From Harringtonia aguacate (Eukaryota > Ascomycota > Sordariomycetes > Ophiostomatales > Ophiostomataceae): a stretch of 64,000 nt of DNA. Made by a program: the position numbers and the translations under genes. The first letter of the stretch is position 1. Each line of letters opens with the position of its first letter. Where the stretch lies: the NCBI GenBank assembly GCA_014183095.1, contig JACCPH010000011.1, positions 131,462 to 195,461 on the forward strand. The letters run 5' to 3'. Shown piece after piece: positions 10,191 to 21,805 of the stretch. A model generated the notes under the pieces. The model did no database searches and was not told the DNA's origin. It saw nothing but the letters and a program-made list of their open reading frames with translations.

Positions 10191-11129
10191 ATGGCTGCAC
10201 CAGACGCCTGGCATGAGGCTGCCATCGCGCGCTCCTGGAACCAAGTCGTCGGCGACTACAAGGTGCGTCCATCGAGAAGAAGAAAAAAAAAAAGAGGGCC
10301 TTTTGGCGGCGGAGCCATGCACACCATCCAGGAACGCCACCACCTGACAACAAGGCCAGATCTTTCACGACGTCCGCGCACGCGGGGGCACCGTCGACGA
10401 TCTCCCAGCACATCTGCGGGCACGGGGGTAAGACAGGCGAGAGAGAGAGAGAGAGACGGCCGGCTGCAGACGGCAGACTTGAGGCTCCAGGCGAGCAGCC
10501 ACGCGCTCGCACACACATCTCGCACACATCTTGCTGACGACTGCTTGGCGAAACATTGTCGTCCAGGCAGCAGACGAGACCGGATGCCAAGGCTGAAACG
10601 AACGGCTCCGACAGCCACGCCCTTGCAGACGGTGCTGATGCTGCTGCGCCCGAAACAGCAGATGCGGGAGGGCTCCCAGCGGCTGAGGAGCCCAGCGCGA
10701 GCGACGACGTAGCAGCAGCAGCTGCTGCTGCTGCTGCTTCTGCTACTGCTACTGCTACTGCTACCGCTACTGCTGCGGCGGCGGCTCCGGCGGTATGTCT
10801 GTAGAGATCAGAGGACGGAGGGAACATCCCCTGGGTGATCGCCGTCCTCGAACAGAGATTTTCTTTGCTGACCAGCCTAGCAGCCTGGCCTCTTGGGGCC
10901 ACAGACGGTGATGGGCAACGTGGGAGGTAACTATTATGTTGTCTTTTTTTCTGTTTCTTTTTCTGTCCTCTTTTTCTGTTTCTTCTTCTGTCCTCTTTGT
11001 CCCTGCTAACCGCCAGACGACAACCTCAAGAAGCTGCTCATGTCCTGGTACTATGCCGGCTACTACACAGGCCTCTACGAAGGCCAGCAGCAGGCCGCCG
11101 CCGCTCAGCCGCCCGCCCAGCAGCCCTGA
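10191..11129 (+). CDS. SMN: Survival motor neuron (SMN) orthologue (174 aa, five exons)
   Basis: Core of the SMN complex that loads Sm rings onto spliceosomal snRNAs. Exons: 10191-10262, 10360-10427, 10567-10792, 10881-10926 and 11017-11129; all junctions keep frame (525 nt in total) and have GT-AG ends. The N-terminus AWHEAAIARSWNQVVGDYK with following IFHDVRARG matches the Gemin2-binding helix of SMN. The middle (about residues 60-120) is Ala/Thr-rich and disordered. Exon 4 is a 46-nt micro-exon encoding QPGLLGPQTVMGNVG. The C-terminus carries the YG box, LLMSWYYAGYYTGLYEGQ (about residues 143-160), the glycine-zipper oligomerisation helix. No Tudor domain is visible, as in the short fission-yeast protein. 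The family call is strong because both ends match independently; the micro-exon needs RNA support. Confidence 0.88.
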
Positions 11130-13520
11130 CCAGAACGAGCCGAAGAGCCGAGACAGGGTGGCGCACTGCAATTCCGGCAAACAAGCAGGTCGCGGTGCCG
11201 ACGGGCAAGGTGTGTGGGCAAGACGAGCAAGGGGACTTGACTAGATGGGGCAGACCGGGGGGGGGGGGGAAGTGCTACCGAATCTCTAGATCTCGAAAAA
11301 ATAAAGAGAAACGCAAAACGCAAAACGCAAAATGCAAAATGCAAAGCGCAAAGCGCAGAGCGCAGAGCGTAGAGCGCAGAGCGTAGAGCGCAGAGCGCAG
11401 AGCGCAAAACCGCAAGAGGAAAAAAGCCAAATCGGCTGCCCGGGGGGGTGTCATCTGTCCGTCTGATCGACGGACTCGTGCCAAGGGGTCCAGCCAACCC
11501 CTTCTGACACGCGTGCTGTTTCCAGGAGACGGACCGTCAGCAGGCCGGCTCAGTCAAGCGCCCCGGGGCGGTCGAGCTGTGACAAAAGGAGGCGGGGCGG
11601 CAGTGCTCATGTTCTGCAGGCGTCCAAGGTGTGTGTGTCTGCCAGAGTAGCAAAGATACCAAGCCTTCGGAAGCTCTCGGCTCTCGGCCAGCTGCTGAAG
11701 ATGTCGTTTCACCACGGATGCGACGCTGCCTTTATGCCTGTTTGGGACAAGAAATCGGAGGACGACGTCCAGACGAACAGAGAAGCTGGCAGCTCTCGGC
11801 TACGCGGTTGTTGGCATTCATACAAATCCTGACATTCCTGGCGGTCCTGGCAGTCCTGGATGCCCGAGTAAACTCGTCGCAGTCGTCAGGCAAATTCAGA
11901 GTCCCAACGACCCGTTGCTTGGCCACTGCCGGACCACGGCACGCTTTGGGTTTTAGCGCCCTTCAGATGGCATAACCTTCCTTGGCAGCTAGCTTCAGGG
12001 GCGTTTGGGGCGATAAGGTTCACTAGGGCCCGCTGGGAGGCTCTATTAGCTATTAGGGGGGTGTGGATGCGACCCCGTACGGAGGTCGAAGCGTATTTTG
12101 CCATATCCACCACACTGACAAATTCTATTACAAGCTTAACGAGTGGCACGGTCGGAGGTGTCAGCGAAGAGCTACATACGAGCATTGGATGGTGGACGGT
12201 CGGTCTATGAGTAATACTCTGGACGGAGCGCCGTATGCGCAGGATCTTGTGTTGCCGCTCTCGCTGTCGTCATAGCTACTGCAACGTCCAGGACAATGTT
12301 GTTCAAAGCCAGGCAAGGCTCATCCGCCCGACCAAAATTGACACTGCCAGACCGGACTGCCGACCTGCATGCCGTTTTGGCCAGTAATAATTACAGATAT
12401 GCATACTCGTGGCAGTTCAAATTCCCACACAGATACGGTTAAGAAAGGGTCCAAGCGGCCCGCATGGGCGCCTTCCCCCCCTCCCTTATTAACGGTGGGC
12501 GAGCCAAAACACCATCCGAGACAGATCTGCCACAGCACCGCTACCCCAACATGGAAGGAAGAAGAAATTGAAAAAAAAAAAAAAAAAAAGGGTCCCGCCC
12601 CTCCAGACAAGCATAGAAGCCTATACGGTGCTCGCCCAGAACGCCAATTCTTGTTAGTGTTTGGGGTGGCATCCTGCCGAGAGGCGCTACCAACTTTTCA
12701 GCAGCTCCCCCCCCCCCCCGGGTCGATGAGCCTCAGCGTAGCATTCTTGGGGACCCTTTTTCCTGGCCAGACCCTGCCCTCGAGTTTTTCTCTTTCCCAT
12801 CATGTCTGTCTCTCGGGACTTCTCCCCAAAGCGCAGTGGCGTGCCGGAGACTCGAGACGCCGAACATGGTCTCCCTATACGGATGATTGTCGCCATCTGT
12901 TTCGAAAGCGCTAGGGGGTGTTGTCTTTGGCTGTGGCATGCACACATTGTGCCCTTTTGTGCCTTTTGTGCCTTTTGCGCCTGTGCCTGCGCCTTCCCCC
13001 TTGGACTTGGCCGACCTCCTGTCCCCCCTTCCGTAGAGACGAAAGAAGCCACACCCCCTTCTCCTGGCCACCACCCCCCCCTCCCTTGAAGAGCCGCGCT
13101 CGGTGGGTTGCACCCCCGGTCGTAGGATCGTCTGCACTTACGTAGAGGCCGATACTTAGTCTCCTCTTGTCTCCGGGAAGCGAAGCCAAGATTCGTTTAT
13201 GTTCTGGCCTCTGCCCAACTCCTTTAATTGTTTCTGTTTCCTCTCTCCTCTTCTCTTCCTCCTCTTTCTTTCTCTCTTCTCTTCTCTTCATACCTATCTT
13301 AAGTCGTCTTGATATTCAACGGAAAGACGTTCCATTCTTTTCTTCTCTCCTTTTTTTGTTTCCTTTTTTTCTCGTCCATCGAGCAGGCCCTCGCCATCCA
13401 GATACCCTTCATCACGGTCCCTAGCGGAATTCATACAGTACTCTTCTAGTCTTTCAGTTTGCGTATTTCTTTTTTTTTTCTCGCTCTTCGCCTTTCGCTT
13501 TCCGGCCTCTTCGAGTCACC
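11130..13520. other. Intergenic region, SMN 3' flank to cupredoxin leader
   Basis: No gene is supported. It holds a G12 run near 11259-11270, a heptamer array, lower-GC sequence at about 11800-12450 of unknown origin (possibly a decayed element, not identifiable), A18 near 12571-12589, C12 near 12708-12719, and a pyrimidine-rich leader at about 13205-13520 that is typical of a highly expressed fungal gene. Confidence 0.6.
11311..11408. repeat. Heptamer tandem repeat, 14 units
   Basis: Fourteen 7-bp units that drift along the array: ACGCAAA, then ATGCAAA, then GCGCAAA, then GCGCAGA/GCGTAGA. The ordered drift suggests growth by local slippage. Confidence 0.93.
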
Positions 13521-14672
13521 ATGAAGTTCTCTGCCGTGTTAAGTCTGGGTCTCGCCCCGGTGGCGCTCGCCAAGGCCGTCCACAACGTCTACCCTGCTGG
13601 TGCGGCTGCTCGCCGGTCCCCGAGCAAGCACAGCAACGCCGGCAGCGACAGCAGCGACAGCAGCGTGGCGCTCGGCTCCCTGGGCTCCTCCAGCCTCAGC
13701 AGCGTCGAGGCTGCCCTGCTCGCGTCGTCGGGCTTCGCCGTCGGCACGCTGCAGAACGTTATCATCATCTGGGTCAACGGCGGCGGCGCGGCCACGACGA
13801 CGACGGTGAACGCGGTGTCGACGGTGACGCAGACCATCACGGCCGGGGCCACCAACGCGGCCGAGACGACGTCGGCGGCAGCGGCAGCCACGACGACTGA
13901 CGCGGCGTCGACCACGGTGGTGGCCACGGGCGCCGGCGCCACGCACACGGTCACGGTGGGCGGCCCCAAGGGCCTGGTGTACGAGCCCGACAGCATCACG
14001 GCGGCCGTGGGCGACATGGTCATCTTTACGTTCCTGAGCCAGAACCACACGGCCACGCAGTCGGCCTTTACCACGCCGTGCGAGGCCCTCGCCGGCGGCA
14101 TGGACTCGGGCTTCCAGGCCAACGTCAACAACAGCGTCAACCCGCCGCCGCAGGTCGCCATGCAGGTGATGGTGGACACGCCATTGTGTAAGTAGTCTGT
14201 CTCTGTGGTTTTCGCTACGATCAGAACACGACTAACATTCCCAGGGTTCTACTGCCGCCAGTCCGGCCACTGCGGCAAGGGCATGACCTTTTCCATCAAC
14301 CCCACCGCCAACAAGACCCAGGCCCTGTTCCAGCAGATGGCCATTGCCCAGAACGGCACCGGCACCGACAGCGGCATCACCGGCGGCACCACCACCGCTG
14401 TCACCAGCGGCACCGCCGCCACCACCACTGCCGCTACCGCCGAGGCCAACTCGCTGACCGCCACCCTCGGCGCCACTGCCACCTCTTCCACCGCCGCTGC
14501 CGCCGGCACCGGCGTCGTCGTCGGCACCGGCACCCTCAACTCGGACGGCTCCTGCGCCTGCGCCGTCATCTGCGCTGCCGGCTCCTTCCCGACCGCCGCC
14601 GCACAAGGTCTCGGCGCCTTTGGCGGCATGGCCGGCGCGCTGCCGTCGACGGCTCTGGCCACAATCAAATAA
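13521..14672 (+). CDS. Secreted cupredoxin-fold protein, GPI-type serine/threonine-rich (364 aa, one intron)
   Basis: Probable cell-surface protein with an extracellular blue-copper-like domain, found widely in Sordariomycetes. ATG at 13521 starts a signal peptide (MKFSAVLSLGLAPVALA). Exons 13521-14187 and 14245-14672; intron 14188-14244 (donor GTAAGT, branch CTAAC). After a Ser/Ala/Thr-rich stalk, the cupredoxin domain (about residues 134-255) contains SQNHTATQS and, across the intron, TPLWFYCRQSGHCGKGM, giving the His, Cys, His and Met expected for a type I copper site. A Thr/Ala-rich region follows, then a short, weakly hydrophobic Ala-rich tail that could be a GPI signal. Whether copper is bound cannot be read from sequence; GPI anchoring is inferred. 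Confidence 0.9.
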
Positions 14673-15642
14673 GAGAGGTGGAAAGGACAGTCGTGTCGTG
14701 CCTGAAGAGTTTTTTTGTTTGATGCTGTGTAGATTTCTATTTCCACGTGTTTTTTTTCCCCGGTGATGCAACAAAGGCTTCATGTCCGAGAAACAGGACA
14801 GGGGACAGGGGACAAGGGACAGGCCCGAGGAAAACAAGGGGCACAGGGAAGAGGACTAAACCATCTGCTTTGTTCTTGTGGTTCTTTTTTGGCTTTTCTT
14901 TGTCTTGTTTTCCTCGCGCTCTGCCTCTCCAAGCCCGCTCTGTGCTTGCCGGATGAAGGTTTTTTTATATGACTGGTTCGTATTTTTTTGTTTCTGGATG
15001 GATTTAATATGGACAAATATAAATTTGAAAAAAAAAAGGGGCGCCTAAATGTGTCTTGTAGTCTTTCGTGGAGAGGAAAAATAGTACCGCCAGACAGCGT
15101 CTTCTATCTCTACATTTCTGTCTGTCAGTGCTCTCTCTCTCTCTCTTTCTCTAGCCTACGGCGTAGTCGACGGATGGAGGGCCGCTGACCGGTCACGGTG
15201 CACGTGAATAAGGCTTTGATTCATGGCAGAGCTGGCCCTGCCTATCATCATCGTAGATGTGTAAACAAAAAGCTTTAAACAAAAAGAGAAAGCAAACCTC
15301 CGTCGCTGCTTTTGCCACACAAATAGGGGGGCGCAAAGAAATAAAAAAAAAAGGACTGCTATCCTTAAAAAGAGCTGCTCTCTCTAAAAAAAGATTGCTC
15401 CTTGAAAGGACTGCTCTCCTTCAAAAGCCAAAAACTCCTTTCCCATCCCCCGACCCCGGTTCGCCTGGACAGCTGGTATTCCTCCCAGAAAAGCAAATCC
15501 AAAAAAAAATAAATCAGTCTGAGCCGTGAGGCGGGTGCGTCATGGGACATGTATGTGGTGAGTATCGGCAAGGCTGTGCCGGACACGCACACGCACCCGA
15601 AGCCCTTCAGGGGGGGGGAGGAGGAGAGGTAGTTTGGGTGGT
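14673..15642. other. Convergent intergenic region
   Basis: Between the cupredoxin and SERF stops. Rich in A and T homopolymers, with GGACAGGGGACAGGGGACAAGGGACAGG-type short repeats near 14798-14825 and imperfect AAAAAG-GACTGCTCTCCTT repeats at about 15350-15425. No gene is seen. Confidence 0.65.
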
Positions 15643-16019
15643 CTACTTCTTGTCTCCTCCTCCGCCCGCGGTCGATTTCTTTGCATCGGCTGAAAAAGAC
15701 GTCAGTCAGCACACACAGAACGATCACTCACAGAAGGCAAGGGGAAAGGGGGAAAGAATAATTTTTTTTAAAAAAAAAGGAAAAAGAAAAAACTCACCGG
15801 CTGCCTGCTTCTCCCGCATCCGGGCGGCCAGGGCGTCGCGGTCGCGCATCCTCTCAGCATTGCTTTTGTTGCTTGATTTTTTCTGTCCATGTTAGAGCCA
15901 GGAGAGAGAGGGAGACGAGGTCAAAAGTCCACGACTCGGCGGTTCCGGGCACGTACCAGCGCGGCCTGAGCCTTCTGGTTCTTCTCGCGCGCCTTGTCGC
16001 GCTGGTTGCCACGAGCCAT
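15643..16019 (-). CDS. SERF/4F5-family small basic protein (64 aa, three exons)
   Basis: Small EDRK-rich factor family; animal and yeast members bind nucleic acid and modulate amyloid formation. Exons on the minus strand: 15957-16019, 15798-15882 and 15643-15689; introns 15883-15956 and 15690-15797, all GT-AG and in frame (195 nt). The start MARGNQRDKAREKNQKAQAA is the family signature; the second exon gives KKSSNKSNAERMRDRDALAARMREKQAA and the last ADAKKSTAGGGGDKK. No exon exceeds 85 bp, so simple ORF calling misses the gene. Length and charge pattern match the family closely. Confidence 0.9.
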
Positions 16020-18647
16020 AGTGATAGCGATCCACAAAGGAAACCAGGTAACAAAAAAAGTGAAAACCTAGGAGGTGAAAAAAAGGGGTCCAAGAAAGGA
16101 CGAGGGTGGCTTGTGCGAAAAAAAGAAAAAAAAAGAAAACCAACGGTGGGTGGCCTGGGTTGCGTGGTTAGAAGTCAGAAGTCAGGAGAAGGGAAAAAGA
16201 GGCCACCAGCTTGTGGCCGCGGCCCGGAGAGGGCAGAAAAAAGGCGGTGAAGCTTGACCACGGGGGCGGTCAGCGGGGGGAGTGGGATGAGAAGAACAAA
16301 TTCTGCCGTGTTCCATCACCCACGCACCCGCCCACTTGGCGCCCGAGGTTGCGTGCCAATCATTTGTGCACTGCCCATCTCTGGCCTCGTTTTCTGGCCG
16401 TTTTGGGGTGGCATGGCGCCTTTCGCCTCGCCTTCGCCGACTGGAGGCGGAAGGTGGGATGCGTCAGCAGCAACAGCCAGGCCTCCGTTTGGGTCTTCTC
16501 TCTTTTTTTGTCTGTCTGACGAGCGTTCCATGTTTTTGTGTATCTCCTTTTGTTTCCCGTTGCGGCCGCATCTGAGGCCATAACCGGGCGCCTACTCGTA
16601 CAAAATAGTCTTGCTCTCTCTCCTGCTCTGTCTTGTACCCACCTCTGTGCCGTGAAACACGCCGAGCTTCCCTGTCGGCCACCCGCAGTCGTGCTGCTGC
16701 GTGCTGCTGCGTGCTGTGCTGCCAGGAGCAGCCAGGCGCTTACCCGCAGCACGCAGGGCACATGCAAACGCTACACGGCCGGTCCTGTACGAGCACATGT
16801 TGAGCTTTGCAGCTGGGGGAGCATGGCCTGACCAGCCTGCCAGTCTTCGGCACAGAGGTCTTCTGCACAAAGGCGCTGGTGGGGATTGTGGCTGGACATT
16901 GGGGTGGTTGTGGCCTGGTGTCGTGTCCAATGCCCTAAAGGATCTCCCAAGGATGGCATCCATCCCACGCGATGGGGGATTCGCAGTAATACAGTAACTC
17001 CGTATTATATAATAATACGTACGAGAATGGCTCGTGGAGCGGCTCTCGCTCGCTCCTCCTTCACCTTGTCATACTCTTGCCAAAAGGAGCGCTGACGCAG
17101 TTGACGACCCGGGCGTAACGCTCTGCTGGGTCCTTGACTGCGGACGTCACTGCCCGCACGCCGTCCTCAGGAGCGCACTTACCTTGTATGGTGGTGTCTT
17201 ACAGACAGCAGCAGCTCGTCAAAAGCTGCTGCCGCTAGAGCACATCAGCGCACATCAGCGGCCACGCCCAAAGTGGGTCCCTCTAATGGACAATGCCACC
17301 ACCTGAAACAGCGCATAAGGCTTCGCACCCAATCGACCGCCCGTGCAAGGCTGCCCTTGAAGGACAACCCAAACCCGCCAGCGCGACTCCAGGCCGCCAG
17401 GATCGCGACCCACCCTCCTCCTCCTGCAGCAACCTCCTCCCCTCCGCAGATGGCATTGCGCGATGTGGACCGGCTGGATGGTGACGCATCCCGTCGTGGA
17501 CCTGGGGCTGTCTCGCTCCCCCTCTTCGTCTCTGCGGCCGATCGCCGGATCTTGTTCGTGTCTGCATGCATTTTCATTTGCACTTTTCTCCCATCGATAC
17601 TGGATGGACTATCCCCAAGGTGGAAGTGCCAGTGCCAGGAACGCCATCCCATCTTTTTGCTGCCCCCTTCTCTCTGCAACCTGTCAGGCTCTTCGTTTTT
17701 CTCTCTGCCGTGTTCCGAGATGGGGCACAAGACAGACATGTGGGACGCTGCAAACACTGCAAACAAAGGCATCTCGTCTCAGAACGGGATGCCGGTCCGT
17801 GGTAAAGTTGTGAAACTATCACACCAAGAAGCAGTGGCGCTGTGGCTCACAGCGACCCTTCTCTCCCCTCTTTCCCCCGTCTCAAATGCAGCAGGTAGAC
17901 CAAAAAAGAGACGGGAAGTGCAGAGGCCCCGCCGGACGGACCTGGTTCCATGGGCCATGGCTCCGTACGCATGCACACCCATGTCCCGAACAGACCTCCG
18001 CGCCAAACAAACCATTGGCCAGGGCCGTCTGTAAATGCGAAACAAAAAATTGCGAACAGTCTTGCACCAGACCCGAGAGATCTGGTCCTCTGCTCTGGCT
18101 CCTTGGTGCCTGTTCTCTTTCTCTTCTCCTCTTCTCTCGCACCCTCTCTGCCTGGTCGCACACGAGCCCAGCCCAGCTTCAAAGCCGAACCCATTGGACG
18201 GCTGCTGCCCATTGTTCCCCAAACGGACAATGACAAGCCCCCCCCCCTCCCCTCCCCTTCCCTTTCACCCACGACGTATTAAAGACGCCCGCTAGCCCAC
18301 CACTTGCGCTTCCTTTGAGCTTGTTTGAACAGTTTGTTTGTTCTCCCCGAACAATGGTGACCAGGTTGTAGACCAACAGAGTTCAACCTGTGCTTTCCTC
18401 TTTTTGTTCCTGTTCGTTTTTATTCTCGGATTCCCGCCTCTGCCTTTCGTTTGCATCTTTCCTCTCTTCTTGCCTAATACTGTTTCTTCATCTTGACATA
18501 CGCAAAAGCTGGTTCTTTTGATTCCTTCCATTTTTTCCCCTCTCTCTCTCTTCCTCTTTCCATCCATCGTTCTGCTAGTCAGACCTTCACCGACGTTTAT
18601 AGTTTACACGCTTTGTGCAAGACACAAAACATCATTTCCCACTCACC
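16020..18647. other. Divergent intergenic region (SERF / four-TM protein)
   Basis: No gene is supported despite open frames of up to 253 codons, which lack family features. It holds an AT-rich imperfect palindrome (CGTATTATATAATAATACG at about 17002-17020), short purine tracts near the SERF start and a pyrimidine-rich leader before 18648. Confidence 0.6.
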
Positions 18648-19673
18648 ATGTTCCATCTTTCCTCCAACTCGAAGCTCCGGGGCATCGGCTACAAGGCCCT
18701 CAATGTCCTTCGCGCCTGCAACATTGTTGCGCTCCTGGCCGTCACCGTTGCCAGCTGGGTCATGATCGTCATGACGGGCATCGACGGCACGTTTTTCTTT
18801 TTCGACGCCATCACCCACATCTTCGTCTCGTCGATTGCCATGTTCCTCATCCTGAGCGAGGTGCAGTTTGGCCCGCTCAAGCGCTACTTTGAGCGCTCGT
18901 GGCCCGTCTTCAGCGACCGCCACGGCTTCCTCTGGCTGGGCACCGCCATGGTCCTGCTGGGCTGCGACATGCTGGCGAACCTCAACAAGTCGGCCTACTC
19001 CAGCAAGAACATTGGCCTGCCGCTGTGGCGCCTCATCCTGGCCGCCGGCATCCTGTCCGTCACCTTTGGCGTCTTCAACTTTGTCGCCACCGTCGTCTTC
19101 CGCGACGGGTCCGCCCACCTGACCGCCCGCATGATCCGTGCCGACGGCAACCTGGCTGACGGCGGCAACCTGGGCATGGGCGTCCGCAGCCACGACCTCA
19201 AGGGCTACTACCCGCCGCCCTCGCGCAGCGGCTCCTCCTCCAGCGCCCGCTACAACCCCAACAAGGAGGACGGCATGTTCTCCGAGCGCAGCCTGTCCAT
19301 GACTCAGCAGGTGCGCGCCCCGGCCCCCGTCGCCGACAACACCACCGCCGCCCGCTTCAAGCGCGCCACGCAGCTTTTCAAGAACCCGTTTGGTAATGGT
19401 AGTGGTGGCGGCGCTTCCAAGCTGCAGATCGGCAAGCCCATTCCCGTCGACACCGACGACTACATGCACACCACGGACGTCGGCAACGTCGACATTGAGC
19501 GCGCCGCCGCTGAGGCCGCCGCCAGTCGCAGCTTCGCCGACTGCGAGAGCCACTATCCCGACGACCGCGCCAGCCCCATCCTGCCCGACGTGCACCGGCC
19601 GCCCACGGCCCTGCACCCGGCCATGACCGGCAAGGCGACCCACTACAGCACGGCCAACATGGATCAGTTCTAG
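18648..19673 (+). CDS. Four-TM membrane protein of a fungal DUF family (341 aa)
   Basis: Intronless; ATG at 18648 (CACCATGTTC context) is preferred over the in-frame open region from 18615. Four hydrophobic segments lie in the N-terminal half: around residues 22-42 (NIVALLAVTVASWVMIVM), 50-72, 90-108 (LWLGTAMVLLGCDML) and 125-150, with FFFFDAITHIF between the first two. The C-terminal ~185 residues are polar and disordered (PPPSRSGSSSSAR, TTDVGNVDIERAAAEAA) and probably cytoplasmic. It resembles the conserved fungal membrane family I remember as DUF7598, function unknown; that name is from memory and unchecked. Confidence 0.82.
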   Translation: MFHLSSNSKLRGIGYKALNVLRACNIVALLAVTVASWVMIVMTGIDGTFFFFDAITHIFVSSIAMFLILSEVQFGPLKRYFERSWPVFSDRHGFLWLGTAMVLLGCDMLANLNKSAYSSKNIGLPLWRLILAAGILSVTFGVFNFVATVVFRDGSAHLTARMIRADGNLADGGNLGMGVRSHDLKGYYPPPSRSGSSSSARYNPNKEDGMFSERSLSMTQQVRAPAPVADNTTAARFKRATQLFKNPFGNGSGGGASKLQIGKPIPVDTDDYMHTTDVGNVDIERAAAEAAASRSFADCESHYPDDRASPILPDVHRPPTALHPAMTGKATHYSTANMDQF

Positions 19674-21000
19674 GCGGCGGAAGGGGGGGGGGTGTCTTCC
19701 ATGAGATGGAAAGACAAGGGCTTTCTCCTCTTTCTTCTCCTTTTTTTTTCCCTCTTCATTTCCCCCGTTGTGCAGAGACAGGAGTATTCAGAGACTTGGC
19801 GTGTCGGCGTTTGTTTATCTGTATTTGTACTTGTATTACTTTCTTTTCTTCTTTTGCTCTTGCTTTCGCTTTCGTTGCTGAGCTTCCTCGCGTATTTCCC
19901 TTTGTTGATACCCGAGATCCGCATCAGTAATAACAAGCAACCCGACCGATCTGGTCGTTAATTTGGCTGTTAATTGCATATTATCTTACTTGTAAGATAA
20001 TGTCATACGACTACATTCTTGCCTAAAATAAACATGGTGATGTCACCAATGTTGTTCCACGTGACTGCAAGGTGGCCATTTGCGTGTCTTATGTCAGCAG
20101 CGTCGTAGCTTCCGAGACAAAACACTTTTTCCAGCTCATCAGAGCGCCTGCTTCATCCTTTCCTCGTGTCCACCTCCTTGCTTGAACCCAACTACCATCA
20201 AAGGAGAAGAAGAGAGGCGACAGCCTCCTGTGAGCGGTTCCGTCGGATACCCAGTGGCTTCTTTTTTTTCCCCTCTTGTTTTCTTTCCATTCTTTCCTCC
20301 TCGTACCACTCCCGGTGCTCTGCACTCGCGCGCATTGAAGCCTTTTTGCCCCCTCTCCCCTAATTGTCCCGGACGATCCTTTTCCATCCATCGTATTCTT
20401 CCCCTTTTCTCATCAGAAACCATCAAAGACTTGTCGCTAGGACTGCTAGAAAGAGGGAGAAGTGAGAGAGGTTTTTTTTTCCCCATAAGGACAGGGGGGA
20501 CTGGGCTCGCCTGCCTTGTCTCTTCTGGTTTCTCTCTTTGTTGCCCAACTCTTGCTGCGTGTGAAGTGCCCAAATCAAGGAGAGGGGAGGAGAGAGAAAG
20601 AGAGAAGGCGGGGGAATCTCTTGATGCTGTGTCTGCCCTCTCTGGGCCTGATACCCAATACTACAAATAATCGCAAAGCCGATTCTCTTGGCGGTGCTTC
20701 CCAGCCCGACGTGGCAAAGGCTTGGACCTTCCTCCCCTTTGTCTTGTCGTCTCCAACCGCCGCCGTCTCTGTTTTTCTCGTCCGCGGCCTCCGCTTTGCA
20801 TGACTGACCTGGCGCTCGCAACCCGAGCTGCTGCGAGAAGGGGGGATTGGAAGACGGCCAGATAGCTTTCCCTCTGCCTCTCGAATTGAGAACGTGGCAC
20901 GTCCAGCGCCTCTTCACTTTTTTTTTTTTCTTTCTATTCTCTTCTCGTCTTCCTCATCTCTTTCATCTCTCTCGCCTCGCGCTCTGCTCGTCCCGCCAGG
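19674..21000. other. Tandem intergenic region upstream of PCF11
   Basis: Holds the 3' flank of the membrane-protein gene, a perfect inverted repeat with GATA sites (listed separately), a CCAAT at 20046-20050, a CACGTG at 20058-20063 and a long pyrimidine-rich stretch up to the PCF11 start. The CGCCAG just before 21001 could be the acceptor of a 5'-UTR intron. No gene is seen. Confidence 0.65.
19980..20001. promoter_or_regulatory. Perfect inverted repeat carrying two opposed GATA motifs
   Basis: ATTATCTTAC and GTAAGATAAT form perfect 10-bp arms around a TT spacer, so TTATCT and AGATAA lie head-to-head. GATA factors (AreA/NIT2, SreA, WC types) bind HGATAR and often use paired sites. A transcript hairpin is the alternative. 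Confidence 0.5.
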
Positions 21001-21767
21001 ATGTCGTACGAAGACCACTCCGAGGATGTCTCGGCCGACTTCCGCGACGCCCTCGAGGGCCTGACCATGAACTCACGCGTGGAGATCACCACGCTGACTG
21101 TCATCGCCCGCGAAAACACCGAATATGCACATGCCATCTCAGAGGTGCTGCAGGACCACATAAAAAAGGTAAGTCCTCAATCGCCTGTCCGTGTCGTCGT
21201 CCTCCGGTAAACATGCCAGCTAACGGCCTGGCCAGGTGACGCCTGCTCGCAAGCTGCCCGCTCTCTACCTGCTCGATTCCATCGTCAAGAATGTGGGCAC
21301 GCCCTACACGATCTACTTCAGCCGCGGGCTGTACACCACCTTTATGGACGCCTATGCGTCCGTCGACAACATGACGCGGCGGAAAATGGACGAGATGCTC
21401 AAGACGTGGAAAGAGTCCGTGCCTGGGTCTGTCGACCCACGGCCGGTCTTCTCGCCTGACACGGTGCGGCCCATCGAAAACGCCCTGATCAAGGCTCGCG
21501 CCTCGGCCTTCCAGGCCCAGCAAGAACACATGCGCAGCGAGCAGCAGCTGTTGAGCAGAGGCCGTCCGCACAGCGCCATACCCTACCGCGAGACGCCAAC
21601 GCCACCAGGCGGACGTCCGGGCTACCCTCCCCAGGGTCCGCCCAGCTCCTACCCCCAACAACCTCAGCAGCAACAGCCGCCGCCGCAGCAGCCGCAGCAG
21701 CAGCAGTCAAACATCTATCCATTACAACAGGTGAGTATACAGGAAATCCAAAGACCAACTAAGAAAG

Positions 21768-21805
<38 letters not shown>

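Noticed and set aside
17273..18034. 253-codon plus-strand open frame in the spacer before the four-TM gene
   Set aside because: No domain, no coding-like composition and no clear start context; likely chance in GC-rich DNA.
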